Positions 52,635-62,452 are shown, counted from the first letter of the stretch. The stretch: DNA of 64,000 bases from Solirubrobacteraceae bacterium (GCA_017882375.1 JADGPP010000005.1:23803-87802); one strand, 5' to 3'. Numbers and translations are program-made. The notes: generated by a model from the sequence alone, not told the origin.

Positions 52635-54411
52635 GATCCCGCGCCGGTGGGCGTGGCCGGCGCTGGCGGTCGTGCTTGCGGGCGGCCTCGGCCTGCGCCT
52701 GTGGGGGGTGGCGCAGGGGCTGCCGTACGCCTACAACGCCGACGAGGCCGATCACTTCGTCCCGCATGCGGTGGCGATGTTCGGGCACGACCTCAACCCG
52801 CACTACTTCGCAAACCCGCCGGCCTTCACCTACGTCCTGCACTACCTGTTCGCCGTGGCCTACGGCGGCAAGACGGGCGTGCGCCACGCTCTGGCGTTCG
52901 ATCCGACCGAGGTCTACACGCTCGCGCGGATCGCCGCGGCAGTCCTCGGCGTGGCCGCGCTGTGGCTGCTGTACGCGACCGGGGCGCGGCTGTTCGGTCG
53001 CGCCGTCGGGCTGCTCGCGGCGGCGATCGAGGCTGTCGCGTTCCTGCCGGTCTTCTATTCGCATCTGGCGCTCAACGACGTTCCGACGCTCGCGCCGCTG
53101 ACGCTGTCGCTGCTCGGCAGCGCCGGCGTGCTGAGCAAAGGCCGCAGGCGCGACTATCTGCTCGCGGGGGTCGGACTGGGGTTGGCGTGTGCGAGCAAGT
53201 ACACCGCGGGAATCGCGATCGTCGCGTTCGTCGCGGTCGTCGCCGCGCGCTACCTCGACGGCAATCCGCGAGCCGGGCGCGACGCGCTGGTGGGAATCGC
53301 GATCAGCGCTGCGACAGCGCTGCTGGCGTTCTTGCTGGCAAATCCGTACTCGCTGCTGGACTACAACGCCTTCCACCACGAACTCGTGCATCAGTCGACG
53401 CTGTCGGCCGAATCGCAGGGCAAGCTCGGCGCGCCGCGCGATGGCGGACTTGCCTACTACCTGTGGTCGCTGACGTGGGGGCTGGGCTGGCTGCCCGCGC
53501 TCGCCGCGCTCGGCGGGGCGATCGCGATCTGGCGCCGAGGCCAGCGCTACGGCTGGATGCTCGTTCCCGCACCGCTGCTGTTCCTCGCCTTCATGGGCCT
53601 GCAGGGCCGCTACTTCGGCCGCTGGCTGCTGCCGATCTTCCCGCTGCTGTGCCTGCTTGGCGCGGTGTTCGTGCTGTGGAGCGCGGATCTGCTGGGTCGT
53701 TTGGCCGGCCGGGCGATCTCCGCGCGCCGGCGCTCGGGCGCTGCAAGCGGCGACCGTGGCGGCGACGCAGCGCCCGGGCGGCGGCTGGGAATCGTCATTG
53801 CGGCGTTGCTCGTCGCGGCCGTGCTGGCGCAGGGGCTGGTGTCCAGCGTGCACTCCGGCCTGGTGCTCTCGCGCGCGGACACGCGCAACCTGACGCGCGC
53901 GTGGATGCTCGCCAACGTGCCCGCGGGAACGAAAATCGTCGCCGAGCCCGTCTCGCCCGACGACTGGGCGCGCGAACGAAAGCCGGGCACGTCGACGGCT
54001 GCAAACGACTACCGCTGGAGCAAGTACCCGTCGCTGCTGGCGCGCATCTCGCCCTCCGGACAGCTGCTGCGCAGCGGCTTGAGCGTCGTCGGCATCGAGA
54101 ACTACGAGCGCACGCTCAGCCCGGCGCTGATCGGCTACTACGAGCGCCACGGCTATTGCATCGTGGTCAGCGGTTCCACGCAGTCCGGGCGGGTCTTCGC
54201 CGATCGTGGCCAGGCGCCGCTGGCGGTCGCCTACTACCGGGCGCTGCAGACCCGGGGGCAAGTGATCTATCGCGCCTCTCCGTACGCGCGCGGCAAGGGC
54301 CCGGTCGCCTTCGGCTTTGACTGGAGCTTTGACTACTACCCGCTGGCCTATCATCGGCCGGGGCCGACGATGACCGTCTATCGGCTCCACGGGGGCCGGT
54401 GCGGACGTTGA
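52621..54411 (+). CDS. GT39/ArnT-like membrane glycosyltransferase 2
   Basis: The 596-aa polytopic protein has the GT39-type first loop YAYNADEADHFVPHAVAMFG, a second loop with HLALNDVPTLAPL, and ASKYTAGIAI. About ten membrane segments and a soluble C-terminal domain of around 150 residues follow. It probably uses a polyprenyl-phosphate sugar made by the divergent GT2 to glycosylate an envelope protein or polymer. ATG 52621 lies inside the end of the preceding gene (14-nt overlap), so the two are likely translated together. Confidence 0.8.
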   Translation: MATAEIPRRWAWPALAVVLAGGLGLRLWGVAQGLPYAYNADEADHFVPHAVAMFGHDLNPHYFANPPAFTYVLHYLFAVAYGGKTGVRHALAFDPTEVYTLARIAAAVLGVAALWLLYATGARLFGRAVGLLAAAIEAVAFLPVFYSHLALNDVPTLAPLTLSLLGSAGVLSKGRRRDYLLAGVGLGLACASKYTAGIAIVAFVAVVAARYLDGNPRAGRDALVGIAISAATALLAFLLANPYSLLDYNAFHHELVHQSTLSAESQGKLGAPRDGGLAYYLWSLTWGLGWLPALAALGGAIAIWRRGQRYGWMLVPAPLLFLAFMGLQGRYFGRWLLPIFPLLCLLGAVFVLWSADLLGRLAGRAISARRRSGAASGDRGGDAAPGRRLGIVIAALLVAAVLAQGLVSSVHSGLVLSRADTRNLTRAWMLANVPAGTKIVAEPVSPDDWARERKPGTSTAANDYRWSKYPSLLARISPSGQLLRSGLSVVGIENYERTLSPALIGYYERHGYCIVVSGSTQSGRVFADRGQAPLAVAYYRALQTRGQVIYRASPYARGKGPVAFGFDWSFDYYPLAYHRPGPTMTVYRLHGGRCGR

Positions 54412-54425
54412 GCGGGGTTATCCTG

Positions 54426-55568
54426 ATGAAAGGCATGCCGATCATCGTCGACACCGACAAGACGCACCTGGCGCGGGCGATCGAGCTCGCGCAGAACGGC
54501 GCGGGCGCGGTGAAGCCCAATCCGGTCGTCGGCGCCGTCGTGGCGCGTGGCGAGGACGTGATCGGCGAGGGCTGGCACGAGCGCTTCGGCGCGGCTCACG
54601 CGGAGGTCAACGCGATCGAGGCGTGCGGCGTGGAGGATCTGACCGACGCGACCCTGTACGTCTCGCTGGAGCCGTGCTGTCACGAGGGCAAGACGCCCCC
54701 CTGCACGGACGCCATCCTGGCGGCCGGCATCAGTCGTGTGGTGATCGCCTCCGACGATCCGACCGAGAAGGCCTCGGGCAGGGGCCTGGGCATCCTGCGC
54801 GACGAAGGTGTCGAGGTCGTGGTGGCCGAGGGAGAGCTGGCGGCTCGCGCCAGGCTGCTCAACCAGGCATTTCGCAAGCACGCCCGCGTAGGACGTCCAT
54901 GGGTGCTGTTCAAGTCGGCGATGACGCTCGACGGCAAGGTCGCCACGCGCACGGGCGACTCCAAGTGGATCAGCGGCGAGGACAGTCGCGCGCTCGCCCA
55001 CGAGTGGCGAGCGGCGGTGGACGCCGTGATCGTCGGCATCGGCACGGCCCTGGCCGACGACCCGCAGCTGACGGCTCGTCCCGAGGGGACGCCGGCCGCG
55101 CCGCCGTATCAGCCGCGCCGCGTCGTCTTCGACACGCTGGCGCGCCTTCCGCCGACATCGCAGCTCGTCGCCGCAGCCGCCGAGATTCCGCTCACGGTCG
55201 TCGTCTCGCGCGCCGCCGCGCGGGCCGACACAGACGCGCTGGAAGCCGCCGGGGCGCAGGTGCTGGTCGCGACGGGCGAGAACGAGCCCGCTCGCGTGCG
55301 CTCGGCCCTGGAGCAGCTCGGCACGATGGGCGTCGCCTCCGTCCTGCTGGAGGGCGGGCCGCACCTCGCCGGGGCCTTTCTCGACGCCGGCGAGATTGAC
55401 GAGGTCCGCCTGTTCCTCGCGCCGCTGCTGCTCGGCGGAAGCGCCGCCAGGGACCCTCTGGAGGGGATGGGCGTGGAGCGGATCTCCGAGGCGATGCGCG
55501 CGCTCACCTGCGACTGCGAGCGCATCGGCGACGATCTCTTGATCTCGGCACGGCTGCGCGAGTGGTGA
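54426..55568 (+). CDS. ribD: Bifunctional riboflavin deaminase/reductase RibD
   Basis: The 380-aa protein has an N-terminal zinc deaminase domain with the HAEVNAIE and EPCCHEGKTPPC zinc motifs, and a C-terminal reductase domain (FKSAMTLDGKVATRTGDSKWISG, DAVIVGIGTALADDP, LLEGGPHLAGAFL). It carries out the second and third steps from GTP to lumazine. Starts at GTG 54399, ATG 54426 or ATG 54435 are possible; 54426 avoids overlap with the GT39-like gene. No FMN riboswitch precedes it. Confidence 0.95.
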   Translation: MKGMPIIVDTDKTHLARAIELAQNGAGAVKPNPVVGAVVARGEDVIGEGWHERFGAAHAEVNAIEACGVEDLTDATLYVSLEPCCHEGKTPPCTDAILAAGISRVVIASDDPTEKASGRGLGILRDEGVEVVVAEGELAARARLLNQAFRKHARVGRPWVLFKSAMTLDGKVATRTGDSKWISGEDSRALAHEWRAAVDAVIVGIGTALADDPQLTARPEGTPAAPPYQPRRVVFDTLARLPPTSQLVAAAAEIPLTVVVSRAAARADTDALEAAGAQVLVATGENEPARVRSALEQLGTMGVASVLLEGGPHLAGAFLDAGEIDEVRLFLAPLLLGGSAARDPLEGMGVERISEAMRALTCDCERIGDDLLISARLREW

Positions 55569-55626
55569 GGCGCGCAAGCGCCCCGAAGATGGCCGGCAAG
55601 ACATCTAAGAGGATGGCGTTCGCGAG

Positions 55627-56244
55627 ATGTTCACGGGTCTGATCGCCGACATCGGCAGCGTGAGTGAGCTGCAGCGCGACGACGCGGGCGCCCGGCTGCG
55701 CATCGCCACCAGGCTCGCCGATCAGCTCGGCGAGGGCGATTCAATCGCGGTCAACGGCGTTTGCCTGACCGCCTCCGACGTGCGCGACGGCAGCTTCGGC
55801 GCTGACGCGATGGGCGAGACGCTGATGCGCTCCTCGCTGGGCGAGCTGCAGGCCGGGGCGCCGGTCAACCTCGAGTTGCCGCTGCGCGCCGAGGACCGCC
55901 TCGGTGGTCATGTCGTGCAGGGTCACGTCGACGGCACCGCAACCGTCGCGAAGATCGCCCAGGACGGCATCGCGCGCGTGCTGGAGATCGAGATCGACCC
56001 GCGGCTGGCGCGCTACCTGGTGGAGAAGGGCTCGGTGGCGCTCGACGGTGTCAGCTTGACCGTGGGCGCGCTGCACGAGCGCGGCTTCGCCGTGTCGCTG
56101 ATCCCCGAGACGCTGCGCCGCACGACGCTCGGCGCCCTCGCGCAGGGCGCGCGTGTGAACGTCGAGGTCGACGTGCTCGCCAAGCACGTCGAGCGCCTGA
56201 TGGCGGTGCAAGCCGCCGTTCTCGTGGCGGAGCGCGCGTCGTGA
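55627..56244 (+). CDS. ribE: Riboflavin synthase alpha subunit
   Basis: The 205-aa protein consists of two lumazine-binding repeats, the first starting MFTGLIADIGSV and the second near DRLGGHVVQGHVDGTA. AVNGVCLTASDV and ALDGVSLTV are the matching motifs in each half. It dismutates two lumazines to riboflavin. The 58-bp gap after ribD has no feature I can name. The stop overlaps the ribBA GTG. Confidence 0.96.
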   Translation: MFTGLIADIGSVSELQRDDAGARLRIATRLADQLGEGDSIAVNGVCLTASDVRDGSFGADAMGETLMRSSLGELQAGAPVNLELPLRAEDRLGGHVVQGHVDGTATVAKIAQDGIARVLEIEIDPRLARYLVEKGSVALDGVSLTVGALHERGFAVSLIPETLRRTTLGALAQGARVNVEVDVLAKHVERLMAVQAAVLVAERAS

Positions 56245-57581
56245 GCGATCGATCGGACAGCGGCCAGCGCACGGCCACGCCGTTCGCGACGATCGAGGAG
56301 GCGCTCGACGAGATCCGCCGCGGCCGGATGGTGGTCGTGTGCGACGACGAGGACCGCGAGAACGAGGGCGACCTGGTGATGGCGGCGCAGTTCGTCACGC
56401 CCGAGGCGATCAACTTCATGGCCAAGGAGGCTCGCGGCTGGATCTGCCTGGCGCTGACGCCCGATCGCTGTGACGAGCTCGGCCTGGAGCTGATGACGGC
56501 GAAGAACGAGTCGGCGCTGCAAACGCCGTTCACGATCACGATCGAGGCTCGCCACGGTGTCACGACGGGCGTCTCTGCGCACGACCGCGCGCACACGATG
56601 CAGGTGGCGGTCGACCCCAAGACCAGCCCACAGGACCTCACCCAGCCGGGGCACGTCAACCCGCTGAAGGCCAAGCCCGGAGGTGTGCTCGAGCGAACGG
56701 GGCACACCGAGGCGAGTGTCGATTTGGCCCGCCTGGCGGGCCTGGTCGCGGCGGGTGTGATCTGCGAGGTGATGAACGAGGACGGCTCGATGGCGCGCGT
56801 GCCCGACCTGGCCAACTACTGCGAGCGCCACGACCTGAAGATGGTCACGATCGCCGACCTGATCGCCTATCGCCGCCGCAACGATCGCCTGATCGAGCGC
56901 GTCGTCGAGACCCGGCTGCCGACGACCTTCGGCGACTTTCAGGCGGTCGGATACCGCTCGACGGTCGATGACAAGCACCACGTGGCGCTGGTCAAGGGCG
57001 ACGTCGCCGGCGCAGCCGATGTGCTCGTGCGCGTGCACTCGGAGTGCCTTACCGGCGACGTGTTCCACTCGCTGCGCTGTGACTGCGGCGAGCAGCTCGT
57101 GTCGGCCCTGTCGATGATCGAGCGCGAGGGGCAGGGGGTGCTGCTCTACCTGGCCCAGGAGGGTCGTGGCATCGGCCTGCTGAACAAGCTGCGCGCCTAT
57201 CGCCTGCAGGAGGACGGCCTGGACACCGTCGAGGCCAACGAACGGCTCGGCCTGCCGGCTGACCTGCGCGACTACGGGATCGGCGCGCAGATCCTCGCCG
57301 ACCTCGGGCTCAGCTCGATCCGCATTCTCACCAACAACCCGAAGAAGATCAGGGGCCTTGAGGGTTACGGCCTATCGGTCAGCGCGCAGCTTCCGATCGA
57401 GCACGCGCCCAACGCGCACAACGAGGCCTACCTGCGCACCAAGGCCCAGCGGATGGGCCACACGCTGCACCATCAGGGACTGAACCTCGACCAGGAGCTG
57501 CGGCACGCCGAGCGCGAGCACGACCGCGCCGCCGGCGAGCGCCGGGCGGCGGACTCGCCCGAGGGTCGGCGCGATCGGTGA
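56241..57581 (+). CDS. ribBA: Bifunctional DHBP synthase/GTP cyclohydrolase II RibBA
   Basis: The 446-aa fusion starts riboflavin synthesis from both precursors. The N-terminal DHBP synthase has VVVCDDEDRENEGDLVMAA and the HTEASVDLARLAG motif. The C-terminal GTP cyclohydrolase II has RVHSECLTGDVFHSLRCDCG with the three zinc cysteines, YLAQEGRGIGLLNKLRAY and RILTNNPKKIRGLEGYG. A charged tail of about 40 residues ends the protein. It overlaps ribE and ribH by 4 nt on each side. Confidence 0.97.
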   Translation: MSDRSDSGQRTATPFATIEEALDEIRRGRMVVVCDDEDRENEGDLVMAAQFVTPEAINFMAKEARGWICLALTPDRCDELGLELMTAKNESALQTPFTITIEARHGVTTGVSAHDRAHTMQVAVDPKTSPQDLTQPGHVNPLKAKPGGVLERTGHTEASVDLARLAGLVAAGVICEVMNEDGSMARVPDLANYCERHDLKMVTIADLIAYRRRNDRLIERVVETRLPTTFGDFQAVGYRSTVDDKHHVALVKGDVAGAADVLVRVHSECLTGDVFHSLRCDCGEQLVSALSMIEREGQGVLLYLAQEGRGIGLLNKLRAYRLQEDGLDTVEANERLGLPADLRDYGIGAQILADLGLSSIRILTNNPKKIRGLEGYGLSVSAQLPIEHAPNAHNEAYLRTKAQRMGHTLHHQGLNLDQELRHAEREHDRAAGERRAADSPEGRRDR

Positions 57582-58012
57582 GCGGCACCTACGCGATCGC
57601 GCTCGGGCGCTTCTACGGGGAGCTGGCCGAGCGGCTGCTGGCGGGCGCCGAGGCTGCCTTCGCGCAGGGCGGTGGCCATGCCGTCGAGGTGTTCGACGTC
57701 CCCGGCGCCTTTGAGTTGCCGCTCGCGGCGAGCTACGCGGCGCGGACGGGACGCTTCGCCGGTGTCGCCTGCCTGGGAGCAGTCATCCGCGGCGAGACCG
57801 ATCACTACGACTTCGTCTGCGCAGAGGCCGCGCGGGGCGTGATGCGCGTGCAGCTGGACACCGGCGTGCCGTGCGCGTTCGGCGTGCTGACGTGCGAGAC
57901 GATGGAGCAGGCGCTCGCGCGCTCCGGCGGCGACAAGCGCGACCAGGGCCGCCATGCCGCCGAGGCGGTGCTGAGAATGGCGGCGCTTCGCCGTGAGCTG
58001 GCGAACGGCTAG
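57578..58012 (+). CDS. ribH: 6,7-dimethyl-8-ribityllumazine synthase
   Basis: The 144-aa lumazine synthase shows the conserved [18 protein letters not shown] and [17 protein letters not shown], which hold the substrate and phosphate-binding residues. It is slightly shorter than usual at the N-terminus. It is last gene of the rib operon; its TAG is also the start of a candidate -10 box for rpmB. Confidence 0.96.
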   Translation: MSGTYAIALGRFYGELAERLLAGAEAAFAQGGGHAVEVFDVPGAFELPLAASYAARTGRFAGVACLGAVIRGETDHYDFVCAEAARGVMRVQLDTGVPCAFGVLTCETMEQALARSGGDKRDQGRHAAEAVLRMAALRRELANG

Positions 58013-58015
58013 ACT
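58010..58015 (+). promoter_or_regulatory. Candidate leaderless -10 box before rpmB
   Basis: TAGACT ends 7 nt before the rpmB ATG; its TAG is the ribH stop codon. Confidence 0.45.
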
Positions 58016-58022
58016 GCGCGCG

Positions 58023-58214
58023 ATGGCAAAGGTGTGTCACAGCTGCGGCAAGGGGCCGGCGTTCGGCCAGAGTCGCAGCCACTCGATGGTCGCGACCAAG
58101 CGGCGCTTCGATCCGAACCTGCAGAAGGTGAGGATCATCGTCGGCAAGGCGCCGCGGCGTGCCTACGTGTGCACGCGCTGCCTGAAAGCCGGCAAGGTAC
58201 TGAAGGCCGTCTGA
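58023..58214 (+). CDS. rpmB: 50S ribosomal protein L28, zinc-binding form
   Basis: The 63-aa ribosomal protein has two CxxC pairs (CHSC and CTRC), so it is the zinc-binding C+ paralogue type. [20 protein letters not shown] and [12 protein letters not shown] are standard. The ATG at 58023 gives the expected MAKVC start; the ORF-track start lies inside ribH. Confidence 0.96.
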   Translation: MAKVCHSCGKGPAFGQSRSHSMVATKRRFDPNLQKVRIIVGKAPRRAYVCTRCLKAGKVLKAV

Positions 58215-58233
58215 CGTCGATCGATCGTCCGCG

Positions 58234-58259
58234 GGGCGGCGTCCCTGGGCACGCCGCCC
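58234..58259 (+). terminator. Candidate terminator hairpin after rpmB
   Basis: GGGCGGCGT (58234-58242) and ACGCCGCCC (58251-58259) form a perfect 9-bp stem with an 8-nt loop, 20 nt after the rpmB stop. No T-tract follows, as is common for actinobacterial hairpin terminators. Confidence 0.45.
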
Positions 58260-58283
58260 GGTGAAGGTGATAGAGGTGTCTTC

Positions 58284-60074
58284 GTGACCGATACGAATCT
58301 GGTCCGCTTTCGCGCGGCGGTGGCTGGCGCGCTCGCGCATCTGGAATCGCGCCGTCAGGAGGTCAACGACCTCAACGTGTTCCCGGTCGCCGACGGCGAC
58401 ACCGGCGACAACATGACGCTGACGCTGCGCGCGGTCCTCGACGAGCTCGACCGCCTGATGGGCACCGACGCCTCGCGCACGATCGACGAGATCGGCCGCG
58501 AGGAGATCGTGCAGTCGGTGGCGCGGGCGGCGCTGCTCGGCGCGCGCGGAAACTCGGGCGTGATCCTCTCCCAGCTGATCCGTGGCGCCGCGGAGGAGCT
58601 CGTCTCGCGGCCCGGTCAGCTGATCGACGCGACGCTGATCGGCGCGGCGCTGGCGAAAGCCGCCGACAGGGCCTACTCCTCGGTGCGCGACCCTGCCGAG
58701 GGAACGATGCTGACGGTGGCTCGCGAGATGGCGCACAAGATCGTCACAGACGTTGCCCACAGCGCCGAGAACCCACGGCTCGGGCCGGCGACCGAACGCA
58801 GCGTGCAGGACGAAGCGATCGCCGCGGCGCTGGAGCGCGCGGTGATCGCCGGCCAGGACTCGGTCAAGCGTGGCCCGGAGCTGCTGGCCGCGCTGCGCGA
58901 CGCGGGCGTGGTCGACGCAGGCGGCTACGGCCTGACGATCATGTTCGCCGGCGTGGTCGCGGCGCTGCGCGGAGACGAGCCACCTGAGCTCGACCACCAC
59001 GCTCCCGCGCGCATAAGCCACCCCGAGCACAGCTCGGGCACGTATCGCTTCTGCACGAACTTCGCCGTCACGGGCCGCGACCTGAACCCGGGGCACTTCA
59101 TCGAGCCGCTGGAGCAGCTGGGCGACTCGGTGCTGGTCGTCGGCGACTCAAGAACGCTGAAGGTCCACCTGCACACCGACGATCCCGAGCTGGCGACAGA
59201 GATCTTCGCGAGCGTCGGCGAGGTCTCGCGGCTGGACGTCGCCGACATGCGCCTGCAGGTGCAAGAACGCGATGCGCGGCTGACCGGCGGCGCGAGCGAT
59301 CACGCCAACGGTGCGCAGCCACAGCAGGGCGCCAACGGTCACGTGTCACAGGCCGAAAACGGCACCTCGCAGTCCGCCCAAGGTCGCGCAGGGGCGCCGG
59401 TGGATGGCGATCGCGAGGTGCCCATGGTGCGCTGTGGTGCGCTGGCGGTCGTCAGCGGCGACGGGCTCGCGGCGATGTTCCGCGAGCTCGGCGTGCAGAC
59501 GCTCGACGGCGGCCCGACGTTGAACCCCTCCACCTACGACCTGCTCGCGGCGATCCACGAGGTTCACGCCGAGGAGGTCGTCGTGCTGCCCAACAGCGCC
59601 AACGTGATCATGGCGGCCGAGCACGCCGCCCAGCTGTCTGACAAGGAGGTGTCGGTGGCGCCGACGACCAGTCAGCAGGCGGGCCTGGCCGCGGCCGTCG
59701 CGCTGGCGCCGGATCGCTCGGTCGAGGAGAACGCGCAGGCGCTGCGCGAGGCCCTCACGCGCGTGCGCACGGGCGCCGTGGCGCCAGCCGCGCGCGACGA
59801 TGCGCAGGGACGGTTCAGCCGCGGCGACGCGGTCGGCTTCGTGCAGGACGAGGTGCTCGCCTGGGGCGATCCCGGCGATACCCTGCGATCGATCCTGCAG
59901 GCGCTCGCGGCGGGCGATGGCGAGCTGGGAGAGCCCGAGCTGATCAGCGTGCTGGCGGGCGAGGACGCGCCGCTGGGCCTCGGGGACATTGCGGGAATGG
60001 TCAACGGCGGCGTCGAGCTGGAGCTGCGCCAGGGCGGTCAGCCGGCCTACTGGTGGCTGCTCGCCGCCGAGTAG
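58284..60074 (+). CDS. fakA: DAK2/DegV-type protein, fatty acid kinase FakA-like
   Basis: The 596-aa protein of the YloV/FakA family has an N-terminal DhaL-type nucleotide-binding domain (LNVFPVADGDTGDNM, GARGNSGVILSQLIRG, AEGTMLTV). A middle domain (RFCTNFAVTGRDLN, LKVHLHTDDPE) and a C-terminal FakA domain (VVLPNSANVIMAAEHAAQL) follow. FakA phosphorylates fatty acids bound by a FakB/DegV partner; none is in the window. A hydrophilic linker separates the domains. GTG 58284 has GAGG 7 nt upstream. The gene lies between rpmB and recG, as in many Gram-positives. Confidence 0.88.
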   Translation: MTDTNLVRFRAAVAGALAHLESRRQEVNDLNVFPVADGDTGDNMTLTLRAVLDELDRLMGTDASRTIDEIGREEIVQSVARAALLGARGNSGVILSQLIRGAAEELVSRPGQLIDATLIGAALAKAADRAYSSVRDPAEGTMLTVAREMAHKIVTDVAHSAENPRLGPATERSVQDEAIAAALERAVIAGQDSVKRGPELLAALRDAGVVDAGGYGLTIMFAGVVAALRGDEPPELDHHAPARISHPEHSSGTYRFCTNFAVTGRDLNPGHFIEPLEQLGDSVLVVGDSRTLKVHLHTDDPELATEIFASVGEVSRLDVADMRLQVQERDARLTGGASDHANGAQPQQGANGHVSQAENGTSQSAQGRAGAPVDGDREVPMVRCGALAVVSGDGLAAMFRELGVQTLDGGPTLNPSTYDLLAAIHEVHAEEVVVLPNSANVIMAAEHAAQLSDKEVSVAPTTSQQAGLAAAVALAPDRSVEENAQALREALTRVRTGAVAPAARDDAQGRFSRGDAVGFVQDEVLAWGDPGDTLRSILQALAAGDGELGEPELISVLAGEDAPLGLGDIAGMVNGGVELELRQGGQPAYWWLLAAE

Positions 60075-60114
60075 TCGCCGTTACGACCGCCGCCGCGATC
60101 ATCATCCGCGCGCA

Positions 60115-62403
60115 ATGCCCGCGACGAGGATCACCGAACCGGGCTCGACGCGTGTGAAGGCATCCGCCGAGCAGGCCGCCTGGCCGATGCGCGCGTTTGC
60201 CGACCGGCGCGCGCTGAGTCGCCAGGAGATGCTCGCCACGGCACTTCGCTGGCCGCGTCCCGAGCGCCTGCTCGAGCCGCTGGCGCTGCCCGAGGGCAAG
60301 CTCGACGATGGGATGCGCACGCTGGGTTTGACGACCGTTGGCGAGCTGCTCGAGCACCTGCCGCGAGCCAGCCGCGAGGCGCGCACGGTCGCCGACTTGG
60401 CGCCGGGCGAGCAGGCAACCGTCGCCGTGCAGGTGCGCGCGATCTCGGCACGGCCGGTGCGCCGCCGCGGAATGCGCCCGCTCGTGCAGGCGACCGTCCA
60501 CGACGCCACCGGGAGCATGCGCGCAACCTTCTTCAACCAGCCCTGGCTGGTCCAGCGCTACCCGCCTGGCACGCAGCTGCTGCTGCACGGCAAGGCCGAC
60601 GAGCGCGGGGGGTTTCGCGTCGCCCACCACGCGATCGGCGCACAGCTCGCGCTCGCCGAGAGCGATGCGCCGGTCGCGCAGGACGCCCCGCCGGCAGCGG
60701 TCGGCGGGCGCCCCGGCGAGGACGATGGCGGCGCTGTCGGCCGCGCGGTCGCCCACTATCCGGCGAGCGAGGGCGTCAGCTCGACGCAGATCCTCACGTT
60801 GGTGCAGGGGGTCAGGGAGCGCCTGGCCGACGTGCCCGAGCCGCTACCCGCCTTGACACGCGTCGACGAGGGGCTGCCCGATCGCGCGAGCGCGCTCGCG
60901 GCAATGCACTTCGCTCGGGACGAGAGCGACAGCGAGCAAGGGCGCGGGCGCCTGGCGTTCGACGAGCTGCTGCTGACGCAGCTGGTGTTCCTGCGTCGCC
61001 GGGCGCGCCGCGGGGAGCAGCAGGCCGCGCACGCGCTCAGCGACCGGCCACAGATGAGCGCGCGCTGGCTGGCCGACGGATTGCCGTTTGCGCCGACCGG
61101 CGACCAGCGCCGCACGATCGAGGAGATCGACGCAGACCTGAGCGGCACGCGGGCGATGCAGCGCCTGCTGATGGGCGAGGTCGGAAGCGGCAAGACGGTC
61201 GTCGCCCTGTACGCGATGCTGCGCGCGGTCGAGCACGGCCATCAGGCCGCGCTGATGGCGCCGACGGAGACGCTCGCCGAACAGCACTTCGCGACGATCC
61301 AGCGACTGATCGGCGCCGAGCCCGTGGCCTGCGCGCTGCTCACAGGCTCCACCGCCGCACGCCGGCGCGAGGACGTGGTCGGCAAGCTCGCCAGCGGCGA
61401 GCTGTCACTCGTCGTCGGCACGCACGCGCTGATCGAGCCGGACGTCGCGTTCGCGTCGCTCGCCGTCGCCGTCGTCGACGAGCAGCACCGCTTCGGCGTG
61501 CGCCAGCGCGCCGCGTTGCATGCCAAGGGGGTCCCGCACACGCTGCACATGACCGCCACGCCGATTCCGCGCACGCTGGCGCTCGCGGGCTACGGCGATC
61601 TGGACACGAGCACGCTGCGCGAGCTGCCCCACGGCAGGCAGCCGATCGACACCCGGATCGTCGCCGGCGAGCGTGCCCGCGCTCGCGCCTATGACCGGTT
61701 GCGCGAGCAGCTCACGGCCGGGCGCCAGGCGTTCGTCGTGTGTCCGCTGATCGACGAGGAGCCCGCGGGCGATGCGCAGCAGGAGACGCCGCCGAGCGGT
61801 CTGGGGGATCTTCGCGCGGCGACAGCCGAGCTTGAGCGTCTGCGCAAGGGCGAGCTGTGCGGCTATCGGCTCGTGCTGCTGCACGGCGGCATGCGCCCGC
61901 GCGAGAAGCGGCTCGCGATGACGGAGTTTGCGCAAGGAAAGGCGGATGTGCTGGTGGCGACGACGGTCATCGAGGTGGGGATCGACGTGCCCAACGCCAC
62001 GGTCATGCTCGTGGAGAACGCCGAGCGCTTCGGGATCTCCCAGCTGCACCAGCTGCGCGGGCGGATCGGGCGTGGCGAGCATCGCGCCAGCTGCCTGCTG
62101 ATGGGTCCACCCGGATCGGCGCGGCTGCGCGCGCTGGCCGAGCACTCCGACGGCTTTGCACTGGCGGAGATCGACCTGGAGCTGCGCAGCGAGGGCGAGC
62201 TGGTGGGGACGCGTCAGTCGGGCCTGCGCCAGTTCAACGTGGCTCAGCTGCCCCGGGACGCGCCGCTGTTGGAGCGGGCGCGCGCGCGGGCCGAGGCGAT
62301 CGTCGCGTCCGATCCCGAGCTGCGCGAGCCGGAGAACGCGCTGCTCGGCGACGCGCTGCGCGACAGCTTCGGCGCAGAGGCGCTGGAGCCGATCCCGGCT
62401 TAG
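60115..62403 (+). CDS. recG: ATP-dependent DNA helicase RecG
   Basis: The 762-aa SF2 helicase remodels stalled replication forks and Holliday junctions. An N-terminal wedge/OB domain (LQATV-like strands within about 120-190) is followed by Walker A GEVGSGKTVVALYAML, Walker B DEQHRFG, HMTATPIPRTLAL and the helicase C-domain VATTVIEVGIDVPNATVML and QLRGRIGRGEHRASC. It is about 70 residues longer than E. coli RecG, with Gly/Asp-rich inserts in the wedge region. The start is uncertain; ATG 60115 was chosen and ATG 60187 is possible. Confidence 0.93.
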   Translation: MPATRITEPGSTRVKASAEQAAWPMRAFADRRALSRQEMLATALRWPRPERLLEPLALPEGKLDDGMRTLGLTTVGELLEHLPRASREARTVADLAPGEQATVAVQVRAISARPVRRRGMRPLVQATVHDATGSMRATFFNQPWLVQRYPPGTQLLLHGKADERGGFRVAHHAIGAQLALAESDAPVAQDAPPAAVGGRPGEDDGGAVGRAVAHYPASEGVSSTQILTLVQGVRERLADVPEPLPALTRVDEGLPDRASALAAMHFARDESDSEQGRGRLAFDELLLTQLVFLRRRARRGEQQAAHALSDRPQMSARWLADGLPFAPTGDQRRTIEEIDADLSGTRAMQRLLMGEVGSGKTVVALYAMLRAVEHGHQAALMAPTETLAEQHFATIQRLIGAEPVACALLTGSTAARRREDVVGKLASGELSLVVGTHALIEPDVAFASLAVAVVDEQHRFGVRQRAALHAKGVPHTLHMTATPIPRTLALAGYGDLDTSTLRELPHGRQPIDTRIVAGERARARAYDRLREQLTAGRQAFVVCPLIDEEPAGDAQQETPPSGLGDLRAATAELERLRKGELCGYRLVLLHGGMRPREKRLAMTEFAQGKADVLVATTVIEVGIDVPNATVMLVENAERFGISQLHQLRGRIGRGEHRASCLLMGPPGSARLRALAEHSDGFALAEIDLELRSEGELVGTRQSGLRQFNVAQLPRDAPLLERARARAEAIVASDPELREPENALLGDALRDSFGAEALEPIPA

Positions 62404-62439
62404 CGTCGCGCAGCGGTCGTTCTGTCCGCCGGCGGGCGT

Positions 62440-62445
62440 TACGGT
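62440..62445 (+). promoter_or_regulatory. Candidate leaderless -10 box before rsmD
   Basis: TACGGT ends 7 nt before the rsmD ATG in a 49-bp gap. Confidence 0.4.
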
Positions 62446-62452
62446 GAGGCGC

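Noticed and set aside
54412-54425. FMN riboswitch before ribD
   Set aside because: The upstream sequence is coding for the GT39-like protein and lacks the conserved FMN aptamer.
58234-58259. Hairpin after rpmB as part of a mobile repeat
   Set aside because: Single simple stem in an intergenic gap; terminator is the simpler reading.
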